Part shown: one piece after another, positions 1 through 15,900 of the stretch
Position numbering within the stretch: position 1 is the first letter of the stretch
How the letters are laid out: the number at the start of each line of letters is the position of its first letter
Position numbers and translations under genes: made by a program
Assembly (NCBI GenBank): GCA_964017185.1
Contig: OZ024870.1
Coordinates: 66,340,312-66,404,311, forward strand
DNA from: Rugalucina vietnamica
Lineage: Eukaryota; Mollusca; Bivalvia; Lucinida; Lucinidae
Reading direction: 5' to 3'
Length of the DNA stretch: 64,000 nt
Notes under the pieces: model-generated
Database searches by the model: none
What the model was told of the DNA's origin: nothing
Seen by the model: the letters and a program-made list of their open reading frames with translations, nothing else

Positions 1-1060
1 AACTCCGGAGCAAAAGAAAAACACCAGTTGGACCCCGGTGGGCCAAGCAACAGACAAGAAGCTCCGGCCCCAACCAACTAAAATGAATAGCTTTAAGTCG
101 GGGCCATCATAGAGTCTGACGCCCGACCCACCGGCGTGCAATTAAAGAAGGCAGCATAGTTATCAACCATGATTGGGTTAAAAACTAAGCATGCAGACTG
201 TCGCATAACATTCAAGTTATAACCTATACGTCTGTAACGTGATATGATTTTTCCGAACTGAAGAGAAAAATCATTTATTCCTTTAAGTTTCTTTAATTTG
301 TAAACCAAGTCACCATAAAATTCAGGTTCCGAAAGGCCCTCACTTAAAAGTGTCTTTAACCCAACATTATATTTGGAAATCAATTCATAGTGTCTACGAT
401 AAAATTTAGAAAAGGTTTTTCGAAGTTTATGATACCGATAGCCCTGTTGGAGAAGTTTTGCCGTTAAACATTTATTTCGAGCGTTGAAGTCTGTAACATG
501 ATTGCAGACTCTAGCAAACCTAATAAGTTGCGAAATGTATACACCATAAGAAGCACGACGAGGAACGTCACCATCCAAAAAAGGAAAATTTACTATATCA
601 AAATCAAAGTCATCGCGCTTATCATAAATTTTAGAAGAAACAAATCCATTTGCAACAGAAAGATGTAGATCTAAAAAGGGGGCTTCGGTATCTGAGATAT
701 TAGCTTTGTTCAACTGAAGTTCAGGTGGATAAATTTGATTGACCATACCTTCAAAATAAGGGTTGTCAATGTTCAAAAGGTCATCGAGGTACCTAGATGT
801 GGAATTAAAAGCCTCGATAACATCAGCTTGATTATCATGGTTAAGAGAATTGAGATCCTGAAGAGAAAAAGGCCAAATTGAAAAACAAGCATCTAAAAAT
901 CTTTTCCAGTTTTCCATTATATAATGTCAAAAATTGTGACCCTTTTCTGGTGTAATTTTATCGTACATGAGCTCAAAACCAGAGTTGCGTACGTAGGTGC
1001 TACTTATGTTCCCATTGCAGTGCCCTTCCGTTGGTAAAGAATGAGTCACTGAATGAAAAA
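1..1060 (-). mobile_element. Retroelement 3' part with reverse transcriptase ORF
   Basis: An open frame at 917-93 (about 274 codons) runs on the minus strand. It holds a YLDD-type box (RYLDDLLNID) followed by PFLDLHLSV, a layout seen in reverse transcriptases of Penelope-like and related non-LTR elements. Just upstream (about 1030-950) another frame reads GTAMGT and VAPTYA, a typical RT motif, but stops interrupt it, so this copy is decayed. The C-terminal part (SYGVYISQLIRFAR and onward) is well preserved. A 3' fragment of the same family lies at 18.2 kb on the plus strand; compared with it, this copy has an extra base near 128 that shifts the end of the frame. The element continues past the window edge. 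The superfamily is an inference; RT identity is fairly sure. Confidence 0.65.
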
Positions 1061-1247
1061 TTGTTGTTTTAAAGAATAATACATAAGCCTTCAAGAATAA
1101 ATTACAACATAAATTGAAACTAGTAATGCGTCTTCGTTAACGTGTTTAGTTAGGTAGGTTAGAAAGTCAATATCATCCCGTAAATAACTCCTTACATGCT
1201 TTAACAACGGTTTTAATAGTATGTCGAGAAGATGGCTTCAATGGCTA
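918..1247. other. Decayed upstream part of the RT element plus unassigned DNA
   Basis: The first about 130 bases carry broken RT coding sequence on the minus strand. The rest shows no gene or clear repeat. Confidence 0.4.
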
Positions 1248-1910
1248 TTTTCGTTTTGGTCCTTTGAGATCAGCAAGGGTATTCTGAGAAATCAGAAAGT
1301 TATTATCGGGTTAGATTCATTTTCTAACCAATGTTCAATATATTTGGTCCCATTTAGATCATACTGGTCTTTGAAGTGACTACCATCTTGAGGGTTGCAC
1401 AAATTTACTGTAATTCTCGTTGGCTCCATGGCTCCATGTTGCCAAATCTAAAGGGCCACTGAAGAGGCTTGAATAGCCGACTGCTCTTAAACGCTCACTG
1501 CTCTTAAACGATCTCAGTTTTATTTTTATTTGCTTTTACTGCAGCTGGTGTTGTGCCGTGTGGCGGCCCTAAAAGTCTCCCCGTACATCATCCATAGTGC
1601 AGATTAAATTTTCGTTTTGGTCCTTTGACATCAGCAAGGGTATTCTGAGAAATCAGAAATTTATCATCGGGTAAGATTCATTTTCTAACCAATGTTTGAT
1701 ATATTTGGTCCCATTTAGATCACACTGGTCTTTGTAGTGACTACCATCTTGAGGGTTTCACAAATTTACTGTAATTCTCGTTGGCTCCATGTTGCCAAAT
1801 CTAAAAGGTCACTGATGAGGCTTGAATAGCCGAAACCGAGGTATGGCTCATCACTTTCCTAATTAATATGCTCACTGCCTTTAAAGGATCTCAGTTTTAT
1901 TTTTATTCAC
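1248..1910. repeat. Diverged direct duplication of a dispersed repeat
   Basis: Bases about 1250-1440 recur at about 1613-1805: both start TTCGTTTTGGTCCTTTGA and both run into GGCTCCATGTTGCCAAATCT. The end of each unit, ending in GATCTCAGTTTTATTTTTAT, matches the reverse complement of sequence at about 36685-36810 and 40045-40170, so this is a dispersed family. No coding capacity is seen. Confidence 0.6.
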
Positions 1911-2005
1911 AATTAGGACCTGCTACAATTGGGCGAAACGTAAAGTCTTTGGGATCTTTTACTTCAATGTAGTCTACATTTTCATTTTCTCTGCATGCAT
2001 TTTTC

Positions 2006-5184
<3,179 letters not shown>

Positions 5185-5235
5185 TTTGTACAAATTAAAG
5201 ATATAATTGTGTGCATTATTTGATCGTCACCTGGA

Positions 5236-5242
5236 TTATATA
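5236..5242 (-). promoter_or_regulatory. TATA box of gene A
   Basis: TATATAA on the minus strand, about 52 bases upstream of the gene A start codon. The same motif stands at the same distance upstream of gene B (54702-54708), within homologous flanks, which supports a core promoter. Confidence 0.6.
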
Positions 5243-5282
5243 GGATCGCGAGCTGCAATGAGAGCGAGATCATCAGGATAAC

Positions 5283-5575
5283 AAGTCTTTGTAATGTATA
5301 ACCCCTAGAACTCCATATATAGCAAAACTGGGGTATGCGGGGGTATATCTATTTTTCTTACTTTTGCTCAAAACATAGATTGTGGGTAGTCGTTAGAACC
5401 GCCTCGGCGAGGCGGTTCTAACGTGTACCCACAAGCTATGTTTTGAGCAAAAATAAGAAAAATATCAAAATTTATCAGCTGAAAATGTTGAATTTTTAAA
5501 GCTAAAAATATCTGTTTATTGCAAGGGCTAGTTTTCGTAATGGTTACTCTGAGTTGCCATAAACAGTTCTGCGAC
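5283..5575. mobile_element. Foldback element, family 2, in gene A upstream region
   Basis: The core at about 5370-5450 is a long hairpin: the arm CATAGATTGTGGGTA with GTTAGAACCGCCTCG is followed by its inverse. The flank carries the family's conserved GGGGTATGC/GGGGTATA stretch. Comparison with the gene B upstream region shows that this block is absent there while both sides align, so it is an insertion about 100 bases upstream of the gene A start. Other copies: 15217, 17177, 17976, 20447, 35866, 39251, 62640 and 63517. Confidence 0.7.
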
Positions 5576-5815
5576 GTGTGAAAATGTAACACTTGATTCT
5601 ATTACAGTGATATCATTTTCACATGTTTATCAGTATATTGTTTTCATATAACTACCCAGTTATTGATAAAGTAGAGCGATCAATGTACTTTTACCGCCCA
5701 AGTCCAAAGTCACCAAACCAAAACCGTATGAAGAGCGAAAAATCCTGAATACACATATAATTAAGAAATGTGATGAAGGAATGAGTGATCAGGTGCTCGA
5801 GTAGCAAACATCCCC
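5576..5815. repeat. Outer part of the gene A / gene B inverted duplication
   Basis: Read on the minus strand, this sequence aligns with 54427-54650 upstream of gene B. Shared pieces include GTGTTACATTTTCACACGTCG, TAGAGCGGTCAA-like sequence and CGCTCTTCATACG. Near 5785-5795 it carries an uninterrupted CCTGATCACTCATTC, the empty counterpart of the LTR element insertion site at 48336/54422. Confidence 0.6.
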
Positions 5816-7207
5816 TGCCTAAACATAATGTACCCGCTATATCTATATAGCTGATAAAAATGCCAGTGAATATGAAAGTCCGAAACAGGTGAGTGAGGAC
5901 TAAAGGCATGGGATTTATTAGTACAGGAATACAACGTTTTAGTAGTGATTGACCGAGAATTGGCGTCATTAACAGATATTGATTCGACGCCCACCATTTC
6001 CAACGCGACGACGACACGAATAGTGTTGGAACTTAACAGCTAGGACTGGTACTGGAAATAAAACTTGTAAAGTGAATAGCTATTAAAATTAACGCGACAT
6101 TTGTCATAATCACCTTCAGATCATAAAGCAAGTAACACTTTCTCACATTCTTTTTGTACTTCTAAGCATTTCTATCACATGTTTGACAAACGAAAGGTCA
6201 CCGTCATTATAGTATGCTATATAAATAAATAAACTCGCTGACGATTGGTCTACATAAAAGATGCGTTACTCAGCCACGCTCGTGCAATTGACGAAGTCAT
6301 GGGCAAGGATATAATACTAATAAAAAGCAATGCAACTGAAAAGCGCTCAATATTAACCTGTGATTTGATATTTCAGTACTAGTAATGAAACAGTTTTGCC
6401 CTCGAACAAATAATGACCCAATGCTGTATTCGAATATTTAGGATCAAATAAAATTGTCTTTTAGCTCTTGTGTATTTTATTCCGGTAATTTTTCTACTCA
6501 TCGCTTTTTTTTTTGCCAGAAATATTGTATTTCTAAACTTTCGATATATATCATTAATTGTGCCTGAGCTAGGCTCAAATGAAATTTTGCACCGTTTAAA
6601 GCATATCATTCAAGCATCCATAAATGGATCCGGTGCTACCGACAGGTTTGTCTGTTTGATGTTTATTACCCAAATCTCATACTATATGTAAACAAACAGA
6701 ATTAGCGTACATATATATATATATATATATTATTCACGCGTAATAGTTTTTTTATTGTTTTATGAATGACAGTTTTTGGGTGAAACACTCAGTTATGGCA
6801 TTTTTGACACACCGCTTATTCGTCAAACATGCATGTAATTTATCTTCCGAAAGAAGAGCTCTATACATTGATGTCCGTAGCTAGACCTTTGGTTTAAACA
6901 TATTTTATTTGAATTATTATCATACATAACTTTTTATAAACAAACACATGCACAAACATACAAACTGGGATTGGAACGGAAGCATGGCTTATTAAGTTCA
7001 TCTCCCCCAAAATATTAACTTTGCAACCATACCGGAATTAAATTTGATAAGAATAATAATTCATATTTTAGGATGTATCCAATGAATTGCCTAAGATGAA
7101 AGACAAGAATGCCCACAAGTACAACAAGTGAAGAAGAATACTAGCAATACTCGTCACGCAAGTTGACATAAAACAAAGTTGATATAAAAAGGATGGATAT
7201 TAAGAAA
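5816..7207. other. Intergenic DNA, no gene seen
   Basis: AT-rich sequence with only short, unsupported open frames. A small (TA)n run lies at about 6710-6731. No conserved motif or clear repeat was recognised. Confidence 0.5.
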
Positions 7208-7325
7208 TGAGCCGCCTCATGAGAAAACCAATAATCTGCATATACGAAAACAAAGACGCAGATCAGCTTCGCGGTAACCGCGAAGCTGATCAGCACCTTT
7301 GTTTTCGCTACTCGGATTCACTGAA
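7208..7325. mobile_element. Truncated foldback element, family 1
   Basis: Starts with the family terminus TGAGCCGCCTCATGAGAAAA and runs through the central hairpin GATCAGCTTCGCGGT/ACCGCGAAGCTGATC, then stops soon after the CGCTACTCGGAT segment. About half of the 236-bp consensus is present. Confidence 0.8.
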
Positions 7326-8269
7326 AATCGTTTACTTAGTTTTTGCCTATAAAGTGCTGCCAAACCATGTGGTAAACTTATCAACATCCTTTATATAATA
7401 TATAAATGCAATGATGTCATGGATATATTTGTGTATATATGTATGTTTATATGTTGTCTTATTTCTAAAAAATAATAGATACAATGATGTTATACAGAAA
7501 ATAAGACAGAAGAAAATATTGTAGATAAAATGTAATTGTACTTCAAAATAGTTTTGAGTTGTCGTATTTTTCCGGTTGTACTACAAACTCAACTTTAAAA
7601 CACGTTGACTCCAAATGTAAGTGTTTATTTTGTTTTGAAGAGTAATTGATGTTGATGAGGATGATCGCCTATGATATTTTTGAGTAGGCAAGAATAATGA
7701 CCCCATTGTAGTAACGGTAAGTATGCTGTCCTGTACCAAACGGATATTGTGTCCTCTCATAACTTCCCGTAAAGTCTTCATATGGGCTTAGCATATTAAA
7801 GTTCACAAGGGATAATGCAAAGAGGACAAAGGGGATAAAATAGCGATTTTTGTTTTTATTCTTTTCTGTTTAATATGCAGACGTGTTACTTTTTTCTAAG
7901 AATCCAAAATCTGTATATAAAAAGAATATTGCACATAAACAAAATAAAAATATATTGACTCTAGCCAACGGTATCGTTTCAAAAATTAAATGTGTTCTAA
8001 TGACATACTGGCAGATTTTAGATTCGCTTGTTAGCTTTCAGTACCCGGCTCTGTGGAAAAATATGGCTATTTTAGATGAAGTTATTGAATTCGAACAAGG
8101 AAGTACTTGAGAGTGGTTTTACGCAAACGCTCATTTTTAAGAACAACAGTAAACAAACCAGTACCAGTGTGCGTTGCGCATTTGAAAATGTCATCCTGCT
8201 TTAAGCTAATCTCTCCCGTTAAAACATTTCAATAATCAAATTTCTGTTAGCATAAAGGAACCTAATGAA
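7326..8269. other. Upstream region of the MET-like gene
   Basis: No gene or repeat family recognised. The 5' UTR and promoter of the MET-like gene should lie here or further upstream; no convincing TATA box was picked out. Confidence 0.4.
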
Positions 8270-9961
8270 ATGGGGCGAATATTTGGGATTTATCTGTTTG
8301 TGTATGCTGCCTTCATCATGCAACTGCAGTGCGAGTCTGTTTATCTTAATTCAACAAGTTTTCAGTCAGATGAAGGTTCTATTGAAACTCTGACTGAAGA
8401 CAGGAATACAGGCGATATCATTGTGAGCACTTCCAAGTCAATTACAAGACTAAACTTTACTAAGCAAACGCAAGAATTATTGTTCAGTACAAACGGCACA
8501 TTGGCGTTTATGGAATTGTGTTTTCAGAGAGGAAAGTCGTATATTTTTGCTTGTTCTTATATAGAACATAAATGTTATTTTGTGGTAGAGAATTCGACAG
8601 CTGTGTATCGCGAAGAGATATTGGATATAAAAAACAACGGTTTCCCATGGACCAGAGACGGAGTCTTTTCAATTCCCCTTCGCCGAGATAGTAACAGCGT
8701 AACGCTTTTTGTTGCCAGTAATGTACATAGCACGTACAATGTTTCATCATTGTTTTCTGTTATCAAAATGTCAGTAAAGTCGTCCAGAATGGAACTGGTT
8801 CAAACAGATATTACGGGACTGAGAATTGTATCACCACATAGGTTTGACGTTATGGCGGGCTTTTCTTTCAATAATAAAGTATATTTGGTGGTAAGGATAT
8901 TTTTCGGTGGTCCAAGTCCGAGACCAATAAAAATTATTGCCACTGAACTGTTACAGATAGACCTATACTCTATCAAACCTCGCGTAATTTCTACACGTAT
9001 CCGCTGTGGGAACGCTTCGACTATTAGCGCCGCTTGTTTCGTTGATAGTAGCCCCGAAACATTATTCGTTTCAACGGATAATGATAGTGTTCAAATACTG
9101 TGTGGTTTTGAAATGAAGGATGTCGAAAATCACTTCCGAAGCGCCCTCGTAGGATGCAAAGAAAAGCATCGAGGATCGCGAATCCCATGGCTCGACATAA
9201 AGCCCAAGTCAGCTGACAATAACTTTCATGAAAACCTAAACCCTTGTTTTGAATATGTAAGTACCAATTTATAGCTTCAGCTCCTGTTTCAACATGATAA
9301 TTTGTGTTCATTGTATATAGTTTAATAAAGATGTTTCATAGACCCTTGTGGTCCGTCGTTACCAAACATAGAATGATTAATGCCTTGGAAAATAATTTCC
9401 CCATTGATTATTTGATCCATAAAGAGATTTCAATCTGCTGGTCACATTCTCGATCTCCACGTCCTTATTCCAGAAGAATGTCAGCGGAAGACCCCCAGAT
9501 ACCGAACAAGAGGTCATATTTGTTGCAGCGACCCTCACACCAACAACGAAGTTGACGAAGTTTTCAAGTCTTAGCACCATAACGACGATGGCCTTTTACC
9601 ACTACAATAACCGCACAATTGGATTTTTAGCAGATGAGGCCGGACTTTTGACCAAGGTATGAATCTTCTAAGAAAATGACAAAACGACATTGGTTATACT
9701 GCTCTAAAATTACTCATTTGACAGCTGTTTATATATACGACCTTCGTTTTATTTATTTATTTTTATTCTTTCGAGTCTTTATGAAATGTATTTGTCTTGA
9801 AATTATCACCTGATAGCTGTTTGCCTTTTTAGGTTGCATTTGGTGTGCCTGGAATCATTCTGTATACAAAACAGCTGGCGGTTAAGAAGTTCAGAAGAAA
9901 ACCTTTGCCAATCAAACTGAAGCTCTACAAAAGCAAACTATACATCATCAGTGGACGAGCT
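8270..9961 (+). CDS. MET-like: MET-like exons 1-3: signal peptide and sema domain
   Basis: Exon 1 (8270-9256) opens [20 protein letters not shown], a good signal peptide, followed by beta-propeller-like sequence with several N-glycosylation sites. Its donor GTAAGT keeps phase 0. Exon 2 (9474-9656) begins after a long pyrimidine tract ending TTATTCCAG and contains [11 protein letters not shown] and STITTMAFY, typical of the last sema blades. Exon 3 (9833-9961) ends [10 protein letters not shown] before GTAAGT. Exon 2 was placed because only the TTATTCCAG acceptor gives phase 0 into the conserved frame; an earlier AG at 9425-9426 would leave the sema frame if joined to the strong donor. A basic stretch KKFRRK lies in exon 3; no clear furin site is seen where human MET is cleaved. 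Confidence 0.8.
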
Positions 9962-12900
9962 GTAAGTAAAGTTACTCAACCCATTTCATTTGAGCTGAAT
10001 GGAAAGGAAAAAGTAGGCAAAGATCAGGAAGCAGACAATCAGAAGAAAATTCCCAATCAAAGTCCGAGATGGGAAAAACTAAATTGACAATCAGGTACTA
10101 TCAAAACATATTGTAAGCCGAGTGAAAAATAAAATATAAAGGTTTGATCCTTTGGAAGCAGCAAAAACATTCAAAGGGAGATAGTATGGACTATATTGTA
10201 CAATTTCGGGTAATGAACCCTCATCAGTAGCCCTTTTAAAACCGGCGACGAAAGCCAGACTATTGTACTGTAATTTCGAAAATTTACACGAAGTCTACAG
10301 CTATTTTCCAACAGGCGGCGACTCAGTTACCCGAACTCAACTAAAATATGAAAGGCCCCTTCGATTGAGGACTAAAACAATAGATGGGCTGCTAGTGCCT
10401 CCAGGCAAAGCTTATACACTACTGACTGACTATCTGATTACTGGTTAACCGCTCTGGTCTGATTCAGCCCAGGAAAAGTGGTTATAGTCAAACCATCCAT
10501 ACATATAAGCCTTTTATGGCTTAGTTGGATGGTTATATTTTAAGCACTTGAAAGATGCCATGGCATCCGCATTTTAGGGTAAAAGTCCCATAAAATGGAG
10601 ACAACGTCCCGACATGACCATTGCTGTTGACTGGGACGTAAAACATCAATTCAAACAAACAAATAAAATATATAGAGGATATTTACTTTTTTGAGGTGAA
10701 TACCAAATATATTTCATCGAGTGAGTTGAAAATTTAGATGTTTTCAAGTCACGAGATGAAATATATTTGGTATTTACCGATAAAAAGTGAATTTTCTTTT
10801 TATTTTATACAATACATGGGCATTTTCCTATTCACAAAGCAGGCGGTGAAAATGCAAAAACCAAAAATTTTTGAAAACACAAATAATTTTGATACCACAT
10901 TGTTCCTAACGTCTAACTAAGAAAATGAATACCCACACTTTATGTTTTCGCTCGTAAATGACGGAATTATAGGCATTTGAATTTCTGAAGTGAGGCACAT
11001 TTAATGACGTCAAGTGAATGGAAACGTCAGAAGTAATCCAAACTCTACAGTGAAAATTTCGGCTGATATCAATCACTAGTGAAAATATCAATATCAATTC
11101 TGCAGTGAAAATATCACTTTTATCCATTTTTTGATATACATTAATTTCACTGCTAAGTATAAAATAAGAAAACGTACATAAGGTGCCAACAGCACAAAAC
11201 TTCAACGTCAAAACATAAAACAATTAGAACCACAACAGAGGTATCGCATTTGAACGATTTGTTAGATATATAAAACCGACTGGTTACTTAACCCGATTTT
11301 ACAGAACCTCACACTCCGCCTCTGTAGTGGTTCACAACAATTAGTTAGTTGCTCGATCCTCGTGGTGCATCTTTGACTAGTGAAATCAGGACCAGGAGTG
11401 ATTTAATTTTTTTTATGCCCCCAACTTTGAAAAAGTTGGAAGGGCATATTGGTTTGGGCTTGTCTGTCTGTCTGTCTGTGTGTGCGTGTGTAACGCCTTT
11501 TTTTTGAATGGTGAATGTTAGGGATTTGAAATTTCATGTGTGTATTCCTCATGAAAAAATAGTTGACCCGTATTTTTTTTCTTGTCCGAGTTATGCCCCT
11601 TTTCTGAGTTATTTCCCTTTGAAAACAAAATTTGAAAATCTTGTGTGCAAGATATCTCCAAAAGTATTTAAGCTAGAGCCTTCATATTTGGTATACTGGT
11701 TGGGGATGATGAGTAGATTACCTGATCAACTTTTGAGAACTTTCCGTCAAATTTTGACAAAAATACGGAATTTTGAAATTTTGATTGATTTTTCCACTTT
11801 TCGGTGAAATTTGAAAATTTTGAAAGGTGAATGCTAGGGTTTTGAAATTTCATATACACATTCCTCATGATAAAATAGTTGACCCGTATTTTTTTGTATG
11901 GCCAAGTTATGCCCCTTTTCTGAGTTATGTCCCTTTGAAAACAAAATTTGAAAATATTGTGTGCAAGATATCTCAAAAAGTATTTGAGCTAGAGCCTTCA
12001 TATTTGGTACACTTGTTGGGGCTGAGAAGTAGATGACCTGATCAACTTTTGAGAACTTTCCGTCAAATTTTGACAAAAATACGGAATTTTGAAATTTTGA
12101 TTGATTTTTCCACTTTTCGGTGAAATTTGAAACTTTTGAAAGGTGAATGCTAGGGTTTTGAAATTTCATATACACATTCCTCATGATAAAATAGTTGACC
12201 CGTATTTTTTTGTATGGCCAAGTTATGCCCCTTTTCTGAGTAATGTCCCTTTGAAAACAAAATTTGAAAATATTGTGTGCAAGATATCTTTGAAATTTCA
12301 TGTGTGTATTCCTCATGAAAAAATAGTTGACCCGTATTTTTTTTCTTGTCCGAGTTATGCCCCTTTTCTGAGTTATTTCCCTTTGAAAACAAAATTTGAA
12401 AATCTTGTGTGCAAGATATCTCCAAAAGTATTTAAGCTAGAGCCTTCATATTTGGTATACTGGTTGGGGATGATGAGTAGATTACCTGATCAACTTTTGA
12501 GAACTTTCCGTCAAATTTTGACAAAAATACGGAATTTTGAAATTTTGATTGATTTTTCCACTTTTCGGTGAAATTTGAAAATTTTGAAAGGTGAATGCTA
12601 GGGTTTTGAAATTTCATATACACATTCCTCATGATAAAATAGTTGACCCGTATTTTTTTGTATGGCCAAGTTATGCCCCTTTTCTGAGTTATGTCCCTTT
12701 GAAAACAAAATTTGAAAATATTGTGTGCAAGATATCTCAAAAAGTATTTGAGCTAGAGCCTTCATATTTGGTACACTTGTTGGGGCTGAGAAGTAGATGA
12801 CCTGATCAACTTTTGAGAACTTTCCGTCAAATTTTGACAAAAATACGGAATTTTGAAATTTTGATTGATTTTTCCACTTTTCGGTGAAATTTGAAACTTT

Positions 12901-15900
12901 TGAAAGGTGAATGCTAGGGTTTTGAAATTTCATATACACATTCCTCATGATAAAATAGTTGACCCGTATTTTTTTGTATGGCCAAGTTATGCCCCTTTTC
13001 TGAGTAATGTCCCTTTGAAAACAAAATTTGAAAATATTGTGTGCAAGATATCTCCAAAAGTATTTGAGCTAGAGCCTTCATATTTGGCACACTTGTTGGG
13101 GCTGAGAAGTAGATGACCTGATTATTTTTTGAGAACTTTCTGTCAAATTTTTACAAAAATACGGAATTTTGAAATTTTGATTGATTTTTCCACTTTTTGG
13201 TGAAATTTGAAACGTTTGAACGGTGAATGCTAGGGTTTTGAAATTTCATATACACACTCCTCATGATAAAATAGTTGACCCGTTTTTTTTTTGTTTGACC
13301 AAGTTATGCCCCTTTTTTCAGTTATGTCCCTTTGAAAACAAAATTTGAAAATCTTGTGTGCAAGATATCTCAAAAAGTATTTAAGCTAGAGCCTTCATAT
13401 TTGGTACAGTTGTTGGGGCTGAGGAGTAGATGACCTGATTAACTTTTGAGAATTTTCCGTCAAATTTTTACAAAAATACAGAATTTTGAAATTTCAATTG
13501 ATTTTTCCACTTATCGGTGAAATTTGAAACTTTTGAACAGTGAATGTTAGGGTTTTGAAATTTCATATACAAATTCCTCATGAAAAAATAGTTGACAGGC
13601 ATTTTTTTTTCATGTTCAAGGTATGCATTTTTTTGGAGTTATGGCCCTTTTAAAATAAAATTTGAAAATCTTGTGTGCAAGATATCTGAAAAAGTATTTA
13701 AGTTAGAGCCTTCATATTTGGTATACTGGTTGGGGCTGAGAAGAAGATCACCTGATTACTTTTTGAGGACTTTCCATCAAATTTTGACAAAATAACTCCA
13801 TTTTGAAATTTTTACTCCATTTCTAACTTGTATGCAAAGGCTTACATTCTGTTTCTGAATGGAGGCAAAAAAGGCAACCGAACAGCTTTTTTAGGAAATT
13901 AAATTTCACTTAATTCGAATGAAATAATGAATCATACAAGCTGCCAGTTTAGGGACAAGCATACAGTTGGGGGCATAGTGTTTTACAAACACGCATTTCT
14001 AGTTTATTTTATTTTCGCTAAATTCCCATATCTAAAGCAAACAGAATGGTGATGGAAATGTTTACTGGTTAATTCAATTGTTGGCAGAAATGATGTTTCT
14101 GGCAACCATCTTTTCACAGGGCATGTCTGTTTCAGGTAAACTACATTGATACCGAATCCTGTGACAACCCCAAAAATAGCGCCCATTGTCTACGCGATGT
14201 ACAGTCCTGCAGCTGGTGCTCCGTCGAAAATTCAACGACGTCCTTTGCGTGCATGTCAGACAAGAGCTGCACTGGGCAGATAGGATATGTTGTAAGATTG
14301 ATTTCTAGTATCAAATAATAATTGAGCCTGTGCATGAGAAAACCAACAATTTGGGTTCTTACCAGGTTTGACACACACCAGCCTGTACAGTCACAGCATA
14401 AAGCTAAAAGCTTGAAACTTCGGATATAAGTAGAAGATGATCTGCGTCTTTGTTTTCGCATATAACGAATCGCTAGTTTTCTCATGCGGTGGCTCAATTA
14501 ATAATATATAATATATGCATACCTGAGGTCTCTTTCAAAAAGACTAGAATGCGAGTTTCCAATTTATATGAACAATAAACTAGAAATGCAAGACAAGATT
14601 TTGGAAAAAGTGCTATATGATAAAAAGTTTTATTCAGGTGATATCAAGATTTTTCAACTACCGTATACTTTCTAATAAGTGCACATGCTCCAATAAGCGC
14701 ACACCCTGATCGTTTCCGAAACCCCTGTACATAACCGCACACTCCTCGAGTAGCATATTGGTATTTTATACCTATTTTATACATCAAATACAGTATAAGC
14801 CGCATCACAACTTAAGCTTAGATGATCAAACACTATTTTGCAACGACTGGAACACTTAAATGACATCAACATTGTTATTTTCGACATGATATGTTCAACA
14901 GTTAATGTGTTGATTTCATTCCTAGTGTGCGCTTATTAAAACGATATTTTATAACCTTAACTTTAAGTTATTTTGAAAAGTAACGCGCACTGTGTGCTAA
15001 TTAGAAGGAATACGGTATTTCTTCTTTTTTTACAATTCCAGGGCCCATCCCCTGATGTGACCTCATTTGAACCTTTGGTCGGACCAGTTTCGGGAGGAAC
15101 AATACTGACAATTTTTGGAACAAATCTGGATATGTCCTATGACAGGGGTGTGATGCTACAGGACATTAGCTGCGGTATCATATGGTAAGCATATATAGAG
15201 TTACCGAAGAAAAAGGAAAACATGTCCGTGCAATGAATACCCCCTTTAACCCCACTTTTATATAGTAAAACTGGGGTATGCAGGGATATACCTATTTTTC
15301 TTATTTTTGCTCCAAAACATAGATTGTGGGTACTCGTTAGAACCGCCTCGGCGAGGCGGTTCTAACATGTACCCACAATCTATGTTTTGAGCAAAAATAA
15401 GAAAAAAAATCAAAAATTTTCCTCTGAAAATTATCGATTTTTGACCTGAAAAAATTGCTGTATATCATATGGACATGTTTTCATAATGTGATAATGGCTT
15501 CAACAGTTGAAAACCGTTTGAAATCTAGGCTGAAAATTAATAAGGTTTTATATTCTTCAAAGACAATTTTGTACGCCACCAAAGAAAGTCAAGTCAAAGT
15601 CAAAGAAATTTATTATTTGATCTAGGCCACCGGTTCCTAACAAATCAATTGTCCACAATAATTATTATACTACGAGTGTCATATAATTATATATATAAAT
15701 ATAATACATATACAACATCATGTTAAATAAACATCTGTTCACAAACATTCAAAAACAATATAAAAATAGTAAGTATCTAAATAGTTGTATTATAGCATAT
15801 ACAAAGCTCACATTTAACCACTGATAAAACTTTTGAAAACAAAGACCTAGCCTTACTTTCTCTTTTATTCTTGTATTACATGCCATAAATGCCTCGTACA

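Noticed and set aside
8508-8766. Minus-strand frames within MET-like exon 1
   Set aside because: Shadow frames of the sema-coding exon.
9427-9473. Earlier start for MET-like exon 2
   Set aside because: Joining at 9427 to the strong 9257 donor leaves the sema frame; the TTATTCCAG acceptor at 9473 has a better pyrimidine tract and keeps phase 0.
11508-13116. Many repeated open frames of 69-160 codons on both strands
   Set aside because: They recur with the 317-bp tandem unit, appear on opposite strands over the same bases and show no protein signature.
11414-13977. Possible CRISPR-like or regular-spacer array
   Set aside because: The whole 317-bp unit repeats, with no unique spacers, and the DNA is clearly eukaryotic.
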